From the NCBI GenBank assembly GCA_910586205.1, contig CAJUGD010000007.1, positions 74,738 through 138,737 of the forward strand: a DNA stretch of 64,000 nt. Direction: 5' to 3'. This stretch comes from an uncultured Lachnospiraceae bacterium (GTDB lineage: Bacteria; Bacillota; Clostridia; Lachnospirales; Lachnospiraceae). Positions within the stretch are counted from its first letter, which is position 1; every line of letters begins with the position of its first letter. Positions 16,395 through 23,775 of the stretch are shown here, one piece after another. The translations under genes were made by a program, and so were the position numbers. The notes beneath the pieces were generated by a model. It made no database searches. It saw only the letters and a program-made list of their open reading frames with translations, and was not told the origin of the DNA.

Positions 16395-17780
16395 TCAAAA
16401 ATGTCTTTCCACCTGAAACCGCTCCAGCTCGATTTCCTCCTGCTCACCGATTCCTGCCTTCTGCCTTGCTATGGCGATCTGCTCCTGAACGGTTTCCACC
16501 CCGTCTATGTTCGGCAGCAACAGCCCGCGGCCGTTTTCGTTGGATACAATGACCCCATATTTCTTTACATCCAGTTCCTCCCAGGATGCCGCCTTTTCCA
16601 CCTTGCCCAGCACATCCACTGTGATCGTAAGCCGATCTAACTCCTCCGGCTCAATCGGGGAAAATCTGGGATCCCTGGAAGACGCGCTAACTGCGTTATA
16701 GATAATCTCTCTGGCCAGGGAACTTTCTGAGGGCTGTATGGTACCAATGCATCCACGAAGGCTCCCATTCTCCTTAATGGACACAAACACCCCGGCATTG
16801 GCCGAGTACATCTCATCAGGCAGCCCTTTCGGCACCTCCAATACCTCTTTTGTACGGGCATAATGGTCAATCGCTCTGCGGGCAAGACTCACATAATCAT
16901 CCTGCCTCTCCACTTCCCTTTTTACCCGCTCCCTCTCCTTTTGCTCATACTTCTCCTTAAAATTTCTATCTGCATCCTCTCCCTGAACCAGATATTCGCA
17001 AATCCCATACCCTACTCCAAATGTCCCCTCATAAGACAGGCGTCTGGCTATCAGATCCCTTCTGTCCAAAGCTCCTGTCATCATGACAATGGCACGATGA
17101 CCGCACTCTCCGGCCTTGTTGCACAGTTCCTCCGGAAACTCTAAAAGCTCCCCGAATGCTGCTCTCTCCAGCGCATACATGACCCGGCTGTCATATTCCG
17201 GCCCTTCCTTTTGGAATCCATACGGCCCTTCCGCCTTCAGCTTGTGAGACAGATCTCCGCTGGCTATCACCACAGCCTTTCTCCCGCATTGCGTTGCTGC
17301 CTCCTGTATACACTGGCCCAATTCATAATGCTTCATCAAAGACAAACCAGATAATCCAATCCGCACCAATCGATACTTTTTCCAGAACTGGTTCACAAAA
17401 TAGAGCGGCACCATGGTTCCATGGTCAAGCTCTTTATCCACCTCTCCTTCTGTGCCTGCCGGCAATTTTCTCTCTGACGCTAATTTGCTGAGAAACTCTG
17501 TCAGCTCCTCGTCATAAGAAACCGTAAACCTGACCTGGCCTGCCTGAAATCTCTCAAAGTCTCCTTTGGCCATCTTCCCCGGAGAAATATGAAAATAATT
17601 GGCATACATCACCTGATGGGAGGAAATCATAATAATCGTCTCTGGCTGAAACTCGCGGATTCTGCGGCCAACCTCCTGATATGCCTCCAAAGTTTTCTGA
17701 ATTGCCTTCTCCTGTCCCTTTCCAATCTCCGACACAATCAAGGGCGGATGCGGAACTACAAATGCTGCCTGAATCCCCAT
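16395..17780 (-). CDS. MEMO/LigB-like dioxygenase domain fused to AMMECR1 domain (AmmeMemoRadiSam system A/B)
   Basis: 461 residues. The N-terminal 1-265 is a class III extradiol dioxygenase/MEMO-like fold (MGIQAAFVVPHPPLIVSEIG, TIIMISSHQVMYANYF, LDHGTMVPLYFVNQF, VVIASGDLSHKL), with the histidines that bind metal in LigB enzymes. The C-terminal about 285-461 is an AMMECR1 domain (SLRGCIGTIQPSESSLAREI, SSRDPRFSPI, RGLLLPNIDGVETVQEQIAI). In many bacteria these two are separate genes beside a radical SAM enzyme; here they are fused and no radical SAM partner is in the window. Biological role is not established. The start is behind AAGGAG. Confidence 0.92.
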   Translation of the reverse strand: MGIQAAFVVPHPPLIVSEIGKGQEKAIQKTLEAYQEVGRRIREFQPETIIMISSHQVMYANYFHISPGKMAKGDFERFQAGQVRFTVSYDEELTEFLSKLASERKLPAGTEGEVDKELDHGTMVPLYFVNQFWKKYRLVRIGLSGLSLMKHYELGQCIQEAATQCGRKAVVIASGDLSHKLKAEGPYGFQKEGPEYDSRVMYALERAAFGELLEFPEELCNKAGECGHRAIVMMTGALDRRDLIARRLSYEGTFGVGYGICEYLVQGEDADRNFKEKYEQKERERVKREVERQDDYVSLARRAIDHYARTKEVLEVPKGLPDEMYSANAGVFVSIKENGSLRGCIGTIQPSESSLAREIIYNAVSASSRDPRFSPIEPEELDRLTITVDVLGKVEKAASWEELDVKKYGVIVSNENGRGLLLPNIDGVETVQEQIAIARQKAGIGEQEEIELERFQVERHF

Positions 17781-17973
17781 AACCCAATCTCCTTTTTCTC
17801 TAAACTCATGCCCCTTTGGCCTGTATTTCCCTAAGTGTTCTAAATGATATCATGTCACTGCCTGCCAAGGCGCTGACATGCGCATTCATCAGGATGTTTC
17901 CTTATTATATCATGGCAGATAAGGCAAAGCAAGGTATAAGTCCTGTTTACACTGCACATTCTATAACCATCGA

Positions 17974-18047
17974 TTACGTTCAAGGACGCCCTGTGAACGT
18001 AAGTGCATATAGCCCATTTAAAATCGCCTGCAGCGACGGGATATATG
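17974..18047. repeat. Two-hairpin intergenic element, copy 1
   Basis: Stem 1: TTACGTTCA (17974-17982) with TGAACGTAA (17994-18002). Stem 2: GCATATAGCCC (18005-18015) with GGGATATATG (18038-18047). The stem-2 loop contains the core ATTTAAAATCGCCTGC then AGCGAC. A second copy with the same core but different stem sequences lies at 33566-33648. It ends 10 bp before the AGGAGG of the next gene. Confidence 0.65.
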
Positions 18048-18074
18048 TTACCATACTCCAAGGAGGAACCGAAT

Positions 18075-19304
18075 ATGTCATTACATGTAATGGATGAGGC
18101 TGACCGCTGCCTGCAGTGCAAAGTCCCTCAATGCCAAAAAGGATGTCCCATAAACACCAACATCCCCAAAGCCATCCGCCTTTTAAAAGAAAACCGCCTG
18201 GATGAAGCCGGCAGAATGCTGTTTGAAAACAATCCCCTTACCACGGTCTGCAGCCTGGTCTGCAATCACGAAAAACAATGTGAGGGACACTGTGTATTAG
18301 GAAAAAAGGGCACACCTGTACATTTCTCCACCATAGAAAACTACATTTCTTCCACCTACGCCAACAAAATGACAAAAGGTCCGGCAGCTTCCAACGGAAT
18401 GAGGGTTGCTATCATAGGCTCCGGCCCCGCCGGAATCACTATTGCCATTATTCTTGCCCGGTACGGCTATCAAGTAACCATTTTTGAAGGCAAGGATAAA
18501 ATCGGCGGCGTACTCCGCTACGGAATCCCGGAATTTCGTCTGCCCAAAAATGTACTGGATGACATCCAGTACCGTCATTTGGAAATGAAAGGCATCAAGA
18601 TCCGCCCCAACACCACTATCGGCGGCGCCATCGGAATCGAAGACCTGTTTCGCGACGGCTATAAAGCCATCTTTATCGGAACCGGAGTGTGGAATCCCTA
18701 TTCCCTTCACATAAAAGGTGAAACTTTTGGAAATGTACACTTTGGGATTCATTATTTGAATAATCCGGACAGCTATAAGCTGGGAGAAAAGGTGATCGTA
18801 ATCGGAGCCGGAAACACAGCCATGGATGTGGCCAGAACTGCCGTCCGAAAAGGAGTACAGCATCTCACCTGCTTTTCCCTGACCAAAAAGCCGACAGCAA
18901 GTGATTATGAAATCAGCTATGCCAGGTTAGAGGGCGTACACTTTGAATACAGCAAAATGCCTGTGGAAATCAAAGATGAAGGTGTCATTTTTCGTGATGT
19001 ACTGGAAGACGAAAAAGGAAACATCACCGAAATCTCCGGCTCTGACCGCCTTTATGAGTCAGACAGTGTCATCATCTCTATCAGCCAGGGGCCAAGAAAC
19101 CGGATCGTCAGCACCACCCAAGGACTGAAAGTCAATGACAAAGGGCTTTTGGTTGCTGACGAGACCGGACATACATCAAGACCCGGGATCTTTGCCTCCG
19201 GCGATGTGGTAAACGGCGCCAGAACGGTGGTAGAGGCAGTGGCTCACAGCAAAATAGTGGCGGAATCCATGCACCAATATATGCAGAGCCTGCCAGTCAA
19301 ATGA
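18075..19304 (+). CDS. GltD-like NAD(P)-dependent flavoprotein oxidoreductase
   Basis: 409 residues from the ATG at 18075 (MSLHVMDEADRCLQCKVPQC), behind AAGGAGGAAC; the earlier in-frame ATG has no site and falls in a repeat. The N-terminal Fer4_20-type domain has the four-cysteine pattern CLQCKVPQCQKGCPINTNIP plus CSLVCNHEKQCEGHCV, for 4Fe-4S clusters. Then the FAD site MRVAIIGSGPAGITIAI and the NAD(P) site VIVIGAGNTAMDVARTA. The end, GIFASGDVVNGARTVVEAVA, is the usual FAD-binding motif. It resembles the small subunit of glutamate synthase and NfnB-type proteins, but no large subunit is adjacent, so the substrate is unknown. Confidence 0.9.
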   Translation: MSLHVMDEADRCLQCKVPQCQKGCPINTNIPKAIRLLKENRLDEAGRMLFENNPLTTVCSLVCNHEKQCEGHCVLGKKGTPVHFSTIENYISSTYANKMTKGPAASNGMRVAIIGSGPAGITIAIILARYGYQVTIFEGKDKIGGVLRYGIPEFRLPKNVLDDIQYRHLEMKGIKIRPNTTIGGAIGIEDLFRDGYKAIFIGTGVWNPYSLHIKGETFGNVHFGIHYLNNPDSYKLGEKVIVIGAGNTAMDVARTAVRKGVQHLTCFSLTKKPTASDYEISYARLEGVHFEYSKMPVEIKDEGVIFRDVLEDEKGNITEISGSDRLYESDSVIISISQGPRNRIVSTTQGLKVNDKGLLVADETGHTSRPGIFASGDVVNGARTVVEAVAHSKIVAESMHQYMQSLPVK

Positions 19305-19306
19305 TC

Positions 19307-19337
19307 AAAAAACCGGGATCTTCTCCATCCCGGTTTT
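19307..19337. terminator. Bidirectional terminator between convergent genes
   Basis: AAAACCGGGAT, 7-nt loop, ATCCCGGTTTTT; A/T runs on both flanks serve the plus-strand flavoprotein gene and the minus-strand gene. Confidence 0.85.
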
Positions 19338-19359
19338 TATCAAACGTTATTCCTGATTT

Positions 19360-20982
19360 CTAGTCCGTCAGCCGCCGGTTCAGCTCCCTTACTCCCGCCA
19401 GGCAGGACAGCTCATTCCCATCAAGATCATAAATCTGTCCATCCTGGACAAAATTATACACATTGATATTGTCCAGGTACACATCGCCATCCGCGCGAAA
19501 CCGTACCTGCCTGTACTCGGCGCTTCCAAAATTCAAATCATACTGGCCTTTTCCGTCCACCATTACTTCCTGTGTCTCACTTCCCAGGATTATGGACAAT
19601 TTCACGGGCCTGTCACTGTCTGCCGTAAACCGCACATGATTCTCAAACTTCTGCTTAACAGAGATCCTGTGTCCCACATCCTGAGCAATACTTCCTCCGC
19701 CCTGAATCCATGCCTGATTACTTCCATCCCGCTGTACAATCCTTACCCCTCTGGTATCCCATCCCTGATCCCCTAAGGCAAACTGACTGTTAAAAACAGC
19801 ATTGTTGGCATAATTGCGGTAACTCCACACCGCATAGCCGTTGGTGTAGGTACGCAAAATCTCCGAAATCCCTATAAGATAAGCATTTCTTTCCTCCACT
19901 GCAAGGCGGGCATTGTGCTCAAATCCAGGCGTTTCGTCCATATAGAGAAGCTGATCAATAAAAATCGGCTTTCCTCCATTGTGCTCCTTTACCTTCTTTA
20001 ACTGCTGCTCCATCATGGACACTGCATCTGCCGCTGTGATCACGCGGTTAAAATCCTGCCCCATGGTAACACTGTACATCAGCGCTGTGTAAGGGGCATC
20101 CCCGCATGGAAAGGTCTGATAATGAGCGGCTCCTACCTTGCCTCCCCCTATCCCCTCCACCGGGTCTACATCCAGACGCACCTCCATGGATAGCTCCGGA
20201 AACACCTGCTGGGTATCTTGAAGCAGCTTCATCAAAAAATCATCATAATATTCATAAAACAGCTTATATGCCGGACTGTCCCGCTTCGGAATGCCAACCT
20301 GTCCAAAGCCTTTTAAGGGCCTTTCCGGCGAAAAATACTCATTCACCTGTTCTAATGTGTAATGCTCCTCTAAATACCTCTGAAAGCCAATCCTTCTTGC
20401 TTCATCAATCCCGGCCCGTTCAGAAGGAAACAAGCCCGGAGCATCTTCCATATAATTCCAAAAATCCTCCCATGCCAAAAAGCCGCCATAAAAATTCTCG
20501 TAGCCTGACACTGCATGATACAGTTTTTCTGCATAGTCAAGCCACATGGCCCGGGTCTTCTCATCTCCTAAAAGCTTCCGGTAGCGGATCTGAGGAATCT
20601 CTCCCCCGCAGTGATCCCAGGTATATCCCACTCTCAAAGATACCCATAATCCCTGATCTCTTGCTGCTCTCATAATCCGATCCAGCTTATCAAAGGCATA
20701 ATCACTGTATTGAACCGGATCTGTATCCGGCTGAAACTCCCGCCATGGCACTGCCAGTATAATGCTGTTAAAGCCATCCGCAGCAATCTGAGCCAGTTCT
20801 TCCTCCATGTGATCACTTTCTGAGTTCCAGAAATTCATCACCCAGGCATCTGATACATAAGTTACAGACTTTAACTGCTTCGGCGGCGTATCCTCCACAC
20901 TCCCATAAGACAAAAATCCTGCTGCGAGCGCCATACATCCTGCTGCAAACACACACCGTTTCCAATGAAATCCTTTTTTCAT
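19360..20982 (-). CDS. Membrane-anchored TIM-barrel glycosidase-like protein of unknown specificity
   Basis: 540 residues from the ATG at 20982 (MKKGFHWKRCVFAAGCMALA), 6 nt behind GGAG. The first 30 residues form a signal or anchor helix. Residues of about 45-400 look like a (beta/alpha)8 glycoside-hydrolase barrel: FNSIILAVPWREFQ, QGLWVSLRVGYTWDHCGG, YENFYGGFLAWEDFW (candidate acid/base E), PIFIDQLLYMDETPGF and GYAVWSYRNYANN near the barrel end. The last about 130 residues look like a beta-sandwich (VRFTADSDRPVKLSIILG, DVYLDNINVYNF), as in carbohydrate-binding modules. I cannot assign a GH family. It stands alone, convergent with the flavoprotein gene. Confidence 0.65.
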   Translation of the reverse strand: MKKGFHWKRCVFAAGCMALAAGFLSYGSVEDTPPKQLKSVTYVSDAWVMNFWNSESDHMEEELAQIAADGFNSIILAVPWREFQPDTDPVQYSDYAFDKLDRIMRAARDQGLWVSLRVGYTWDHCGGEIPQIRYRKLLGDEKTRAMWLDYAEKLYHAVSGYENFYGGFLAWEDFWNYMEDAPGLFPSERAGIDEARRIGFQRYLEEHYTLEQVNEYFSPERPLKGFGQVGIPKRDSPAYKLFYEYYDDFLMKLLQDTQQVFPELSMEVRLDVDPVEGIGGGKVGAAHYQTFPCGDAPYTALMYSVTMGQDFNRVITAADAVSMMEQQLKKVKEHNGGKPIFIDQLLYMDETPGFEHNARLAVEERNAYLIGISEILRTYTNGYAVWSYRNYANNAVFNSQFALGDQGWDTRGVRIVQRDGSNQAWIQGGGSIAQDVGHRISVKQKFENHVRFTADSDRPVKLSIILGSETQEVMVDGKGQYDLNFGSAEYRQVRFRADGDVYLDNINVYNFVQDGQIYDLDGNELSCLAGVRELNRRLTD

Positions 20983-21153
20983 AAGTATCTCCAAAATCAG
21001 CAATCCCCATTATCCAATCCGATTGCTTTTTCGATGTAAGACAAAAACAAAAATGTCTCTCTTACATCCCAAAAAGGAAGCTGGAATAAATGAGACATTT
21101 TTGTTTATCATTGATAGTTGCTGCTATTTTTCTTTAATTTAGTGGGTCTCTCC

Positions 21154-21203
21154 ATACCACAAATAGTGGAGCAGATACATTACAATACCACAAATAATGG
21201 AGC
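21154..21203. repeat. Direct repeat at the tmRNA 3' end (possible att scar)
   Basis: ATACCACAAATAGTGGAGC (21154-21172) and ATACCACAAATAATGGAGC (21185-21203) differ at one base and start 31 bp apart. The second includes the last bases of the tmRNA gene, a favourite target of integrases. Confidence 0.5.
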
Positions 21204-21534
21204 TGAGGGGAATCGAACCCCTGTCCGAAAACCAATCCCCTGTTCTTCTACTATCATAGCCTGTTCTTTCACATTCCCTCCGCCCTGCGGAAACAAGCAT
21301 CCTCAGGGCTTTAGTAGCTTCATCATACGCCCGTATACGCAAAGCTTAATATACGTCGTTTCTCACAAAGTCGATGCCAGATTCTTAATGTGTGAGTGCA
21401 CTAAGGCTGACAGCAGCAATTAAGCTGCGTATGCTAAATTATCTTCAGCGTTTAAATTTAATTTTGCCGTTTAACGCACCGCATGCGGATAGCTTCACCA
21501 GCTTCATGACCCCCGTCGAAACCAGTACAACCCC
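21198..21534 (-). ncRNA. ssrA: Transfer-messenger RNA (tmRNA)
   Basis: The 5' GGGGTTG (from 21534) pairs with CAGCTCC at the 3' end, forming the tRNA-like acceptor stem. The T arm is ACAGGGGTTCGATTCCCCT, and the 5' domain reads TACTGGTTTCGACGGGGGTC. The tag frame at 21420-21467 reads AKLNLNAEDNLAYAA then TAA, with the conserved LAYAA-type degradation end. CCA is not encoded. It rescues stalled ribosomes and tags the incomplete protein for proteolysis. A consensus promoter stands upstream. Confidence 0.97.
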
Positions 21535-21568
21535 TTACTGGATCACCGCGACTCATTCGGTAGTTTTC

Positions 21569-21597
21569 ATTGTAACATCCCTAAATGTATTTGTCAA
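21569..21597 (-). promoter_or_regulatory. tmRNA promoter
   Basis: Minus strand: TTGACA (21592-21597), 17-bp spacer, TACAAT (21569-21574). The transcript should carry a short 5' leader removed by RNase P. Confidence 0.8.
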
Positions 21598-21618
21598 CTA
21601 TCTAAGAAACATCAAAAC

Positions 21619-21636
21619 TTTGGAAATTTTTCCAAA
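21619..21636 (-). terminator. Weak AT-rich hairpin after ilvE
   Basis: TTTGGAAA paired with TTTCCAAA, then GTTTTGATG on the minus strand, directly after the ilvE stop. Too weak to be sure. Confidence 0.35.
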
Positions 21637-21638
21637 AT

Positions 21639-22664
21639 TTAAAGAATCTTCCGAATCCATCCTTCCGGAGCTTCTATGGTTCCCATTTGGATTCCGGTAA
21701 GAGTATCATAAAGCTTCTTTGTGATCTCTCCCATCTCCTCCATACCGCTTTCAAAACAGATCTCCTTGCCATGATCCACAATCTTTCCTACCGGAGAAAT
21801 CACTGCCGCCGTACCGCACAGCCCACACTCGGCAAAATCAGAAAGCTCTGAAATCTTTACCTTTCTCTGTGTCACCTTCAGTCCCAGGTAATGCTCCGCC
21901 ACATACACAAGAGAACGTCTGGTAATGGAAGGAAGGATGGAATCGGAAGCCGGCGTCACAACTTCATGATCCCTGGTCACAAACAGGAAATTGGCGCCGC
22001 CTGTCTCCTCCACATAAGTCCTGGTAGCAGAATCCGGAAACAGGTTCTCGTCATAGCCTCTCATATGGGCCATCTCCGAAGCATGCAGGCTCATGGCATA
22101 ATTCAGCCCTGCCTTGATATGGCCGGTGCCGTGAGGCGCCGCCCGATCAAAATCTGATACACAAAGGGTAAGCGGCTTTACTCCCCCCTTAAAATATGGT
22201 CCCACCGGCGTTCCAAACAAACGGAATTGATATTCCGAAGAAGGCTTCACCCCAATCACCGGCCCTGTAGCAAACATGTAGGGGCGCAGATACAAAGTAG
22301 CTCCGCTTCCATATGGAGGAACCCAGGCTGCATTGGCAGCCACTACCTGATCCACTGCCTCCAGAAACCGCTCCTTGGGAAAAATCGGCATCTCCAGCCA
22401 TGCCGCAGACCCCATCATCCGCTCTGCGTTCAGATCCGGACGAAAGGTGACAATGCTTCCGTCTGCCGTTGTATATGCCTTCAGACCTTCAAAACACTCC
22501 TGACAGTACTGTAAAATCCCTGCACACTCATTCAATACTACTGTGGAATCCTCTGTCAGCTCTCCTGCATCCCATTTTCCATTTTTAAAGTTAGACACAT
22601 AACGCTTATCTGTGGTCATGTAGGTAAAGCCAATATTGCTCCAATCCAGATTTTTCTTTTCCAT
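21639..22664 (-). CDS. ilvE: Branched-chain-amino-acid aminotransferase
   Basis: 341 residues, a fold-type IV PLP enzyme that makes valine, leucine and isoleucine from their keto acids with glutamate. Visible: CAGILQYCQECFEGLKAYTT, RPDLNAERM, the lysine region in GAAPHGTGHIKAGLNYA (reads AAPHGTGHIKAGLNYAMSL), DSATRTYVEETGGANFLF and GTAAVISPVGKI. Length fits the IlvE2-type proteins of Firmicutes. The start is behind CGGAGGC. It has its own consensus promoter; no T-box is visible in the 75-nt leader. Confidence 0.96.
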   Translation of the reverse strand: MEKKNLDWSNIGFTYMTTDKRYVSNFKNGKWDAGELTEDSTVVLNECAGILQYCQECFEGLKAYTTADGSIVTFRPDLNAERMMGSAAWLEMPIFPKERFLEAVDQVVAANAAWVPPYGSGATLYLRPYMFATGPVIGVKPSSEYQFRLFGTPVGPYFKGGVKPLTLCVSDFDRAAPHGTGHIKAGLNYAMSLHASEMAHMRGYDENLFPDSATRTYVEETGGANFLFVTRDHEVVTPASDSILPSITRRSLVYVAEHYLGLKVTQRKVKISELSDFAECGLCGTAAVISPVGKIVDHGKEICFESGMEEMGEITKKLYDTLTGIQMGTIEAPEGWIRKIL

Positions 22665-22738
22665 ATAACTGCCTCCGTTCCGGTGTCTCCATTTGTATTT
22701 TTCTATCTCTAAAAGGAAAAATCCTCATATTGGAAATT

Positions 22739-22767
22739 ATTATAATCTTATTGCAGGAGAAAATCAA
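22739..22767 (-). promoter_or_regulatory. ilvE promoter
   Basis: Minus strand: TTGATT (22762-22767), 17-bp spacer, TATAAT (22739-22744). Confidence 0.75.
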
Positions 22768-22794
22768 TAACTCTTTTGGGACAAATGGAAATTT

Positions 22795-22828
22795 AAAAAA
22801 GAGCTGCACATCCAAATCTATGCAGCCC
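22795..22828 (-). terminator. Terminator after the antiterminator gene
   Basis: GGGCTGCA (22821-22828) paired with TGCAGCTC (22801-22808), then TTTTTT on the minus strand. Confidence 0.8.
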
Positions 22829-22846
22829 TTTTTCTCCTCCCACACT

Positions 22847-23671
22847 CTACACCCGCAGTCTCTCAATATGTATCCCCAAATGTCCCACCGCCTCCTTCGG
22901 CACAGTTTTATTAAGCTCCTCTCCCAATCTGGCACAGATCTTTTCTGCCAGCTTATAGGACTGAGGGAAATTAGTCCGTGCATATTCATCCATATCCAAG
23001 GTAATGGGTTCTCCGTCCCGGATGCGGGCCACCAGATAACGGAGATGGGCCATAAATCTCTCAAACATAAAGGAATGGGGATCCAGCTTAATCTCAAGGC
23101 CATCCTCAATCATGGATGCCGCCATTCTGAGAACAGAAATTGTCTGAATGGAATCCTCCAGCTTCTCGTCCATCCGCCCTGCCTGGATATGCAGGGCAAT
23201 ATACCCCACCTCATCCTCACAGAGCAGACAGCCAAAAGACTCCTGTATCATATCCCGGCCTTTTAATGCAATCCGGTATTCCTCCGGATAGAGGACGCGG
23301 ATGTCCCCATGGAAAGGATTCTTCAGCAGGATTCCGCTCTGCATTCGTTCCACAGCCACTGCAATATGGTCTGCCAGGGGAATCAGAATATTAGGATTCA
23401 GCTCCCCCAGCTCATTCTTGGCCAGCTCCACAACCTTTCCTGCCAGCTCAAGAAACTTTGGATTCATGCCGCTTATTACCTGTCTGCCGGTTCTTCTTTT
23501 TTCTTCCCTGTCAACGATTGCATAACGCTTGGTATTTTCATCCCGCTCAAAACGCTCATTTACCCGTTTTCCAAAGCCAATGCCGCTCCCCAGCAAAATC
23601 GCTTCTTCCTGCCGCTTCATATCGTAAACCAGCACGCCGTTGTTGTTCAGCACCTTTATCACGCGATACAT
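22847..23671 (-). CDS. BglG/LicT-family transcription antiterminator
   Basis: 274 residues from the ATG at 23671 (MYRVIKVLNNNGVLVYDMKR). The N-terminal CAT RNA-binding domain (to about 57) is followed by two PRD domains with the phosphorylatable histidines in ...PLADHIAVAVERM and GYIALHIQAG (PRD1), and HSFMFERFMAHLRYL then VGHLGIHIERLRV (PRD2). Such proteins bind a RAT hairpin and prevent a terminator from forming when their PTS allows it. The gene lies 105 bp downstream of ptsG, and a RAT overlapping a terminator sits before ptsG, so it almost surely controls that operon and itself. Confidence 0.94.
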   Translation of the reverse strand: MYRVIKVLNNNGVLVYDMKRQEEAILLGSGIGFGKRVNERFERDENTKRYAIVDREEKRRTGRQVISGMNPKFLELAGKVVELAKNELGELNPNILIPLADHIAVAVERMQSGILLKNPFHGDIRVLYPEEYRIALKGRDMIQESFGCLLCEDEVGYIALHIQAGRMDEKLEDSIQTISVLRMAASMIEDGLEIKLDPHSFMFERFMAHLRYLVARIRDGEPITLDMDEYARTNFPQSYKLAEKICARLGEELNKTVPKEAVGHLGIHIERLRV

Positions 23672-23775
23672 CCGCAATCCCCCATTTAATGTTTCTTCGT
23701 CCGTATTTTTATTTCAATCGTACTCCCCGCATTTTCCATGCTTTTCTGATCTCTTTACTACAAACCTCCAAAGCC

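Noticed and set aside
22665..22735. T-box leader before ilvE
   Set aside because: The leader is about 75 nt, with no T-box core, specifier loop or terminator.
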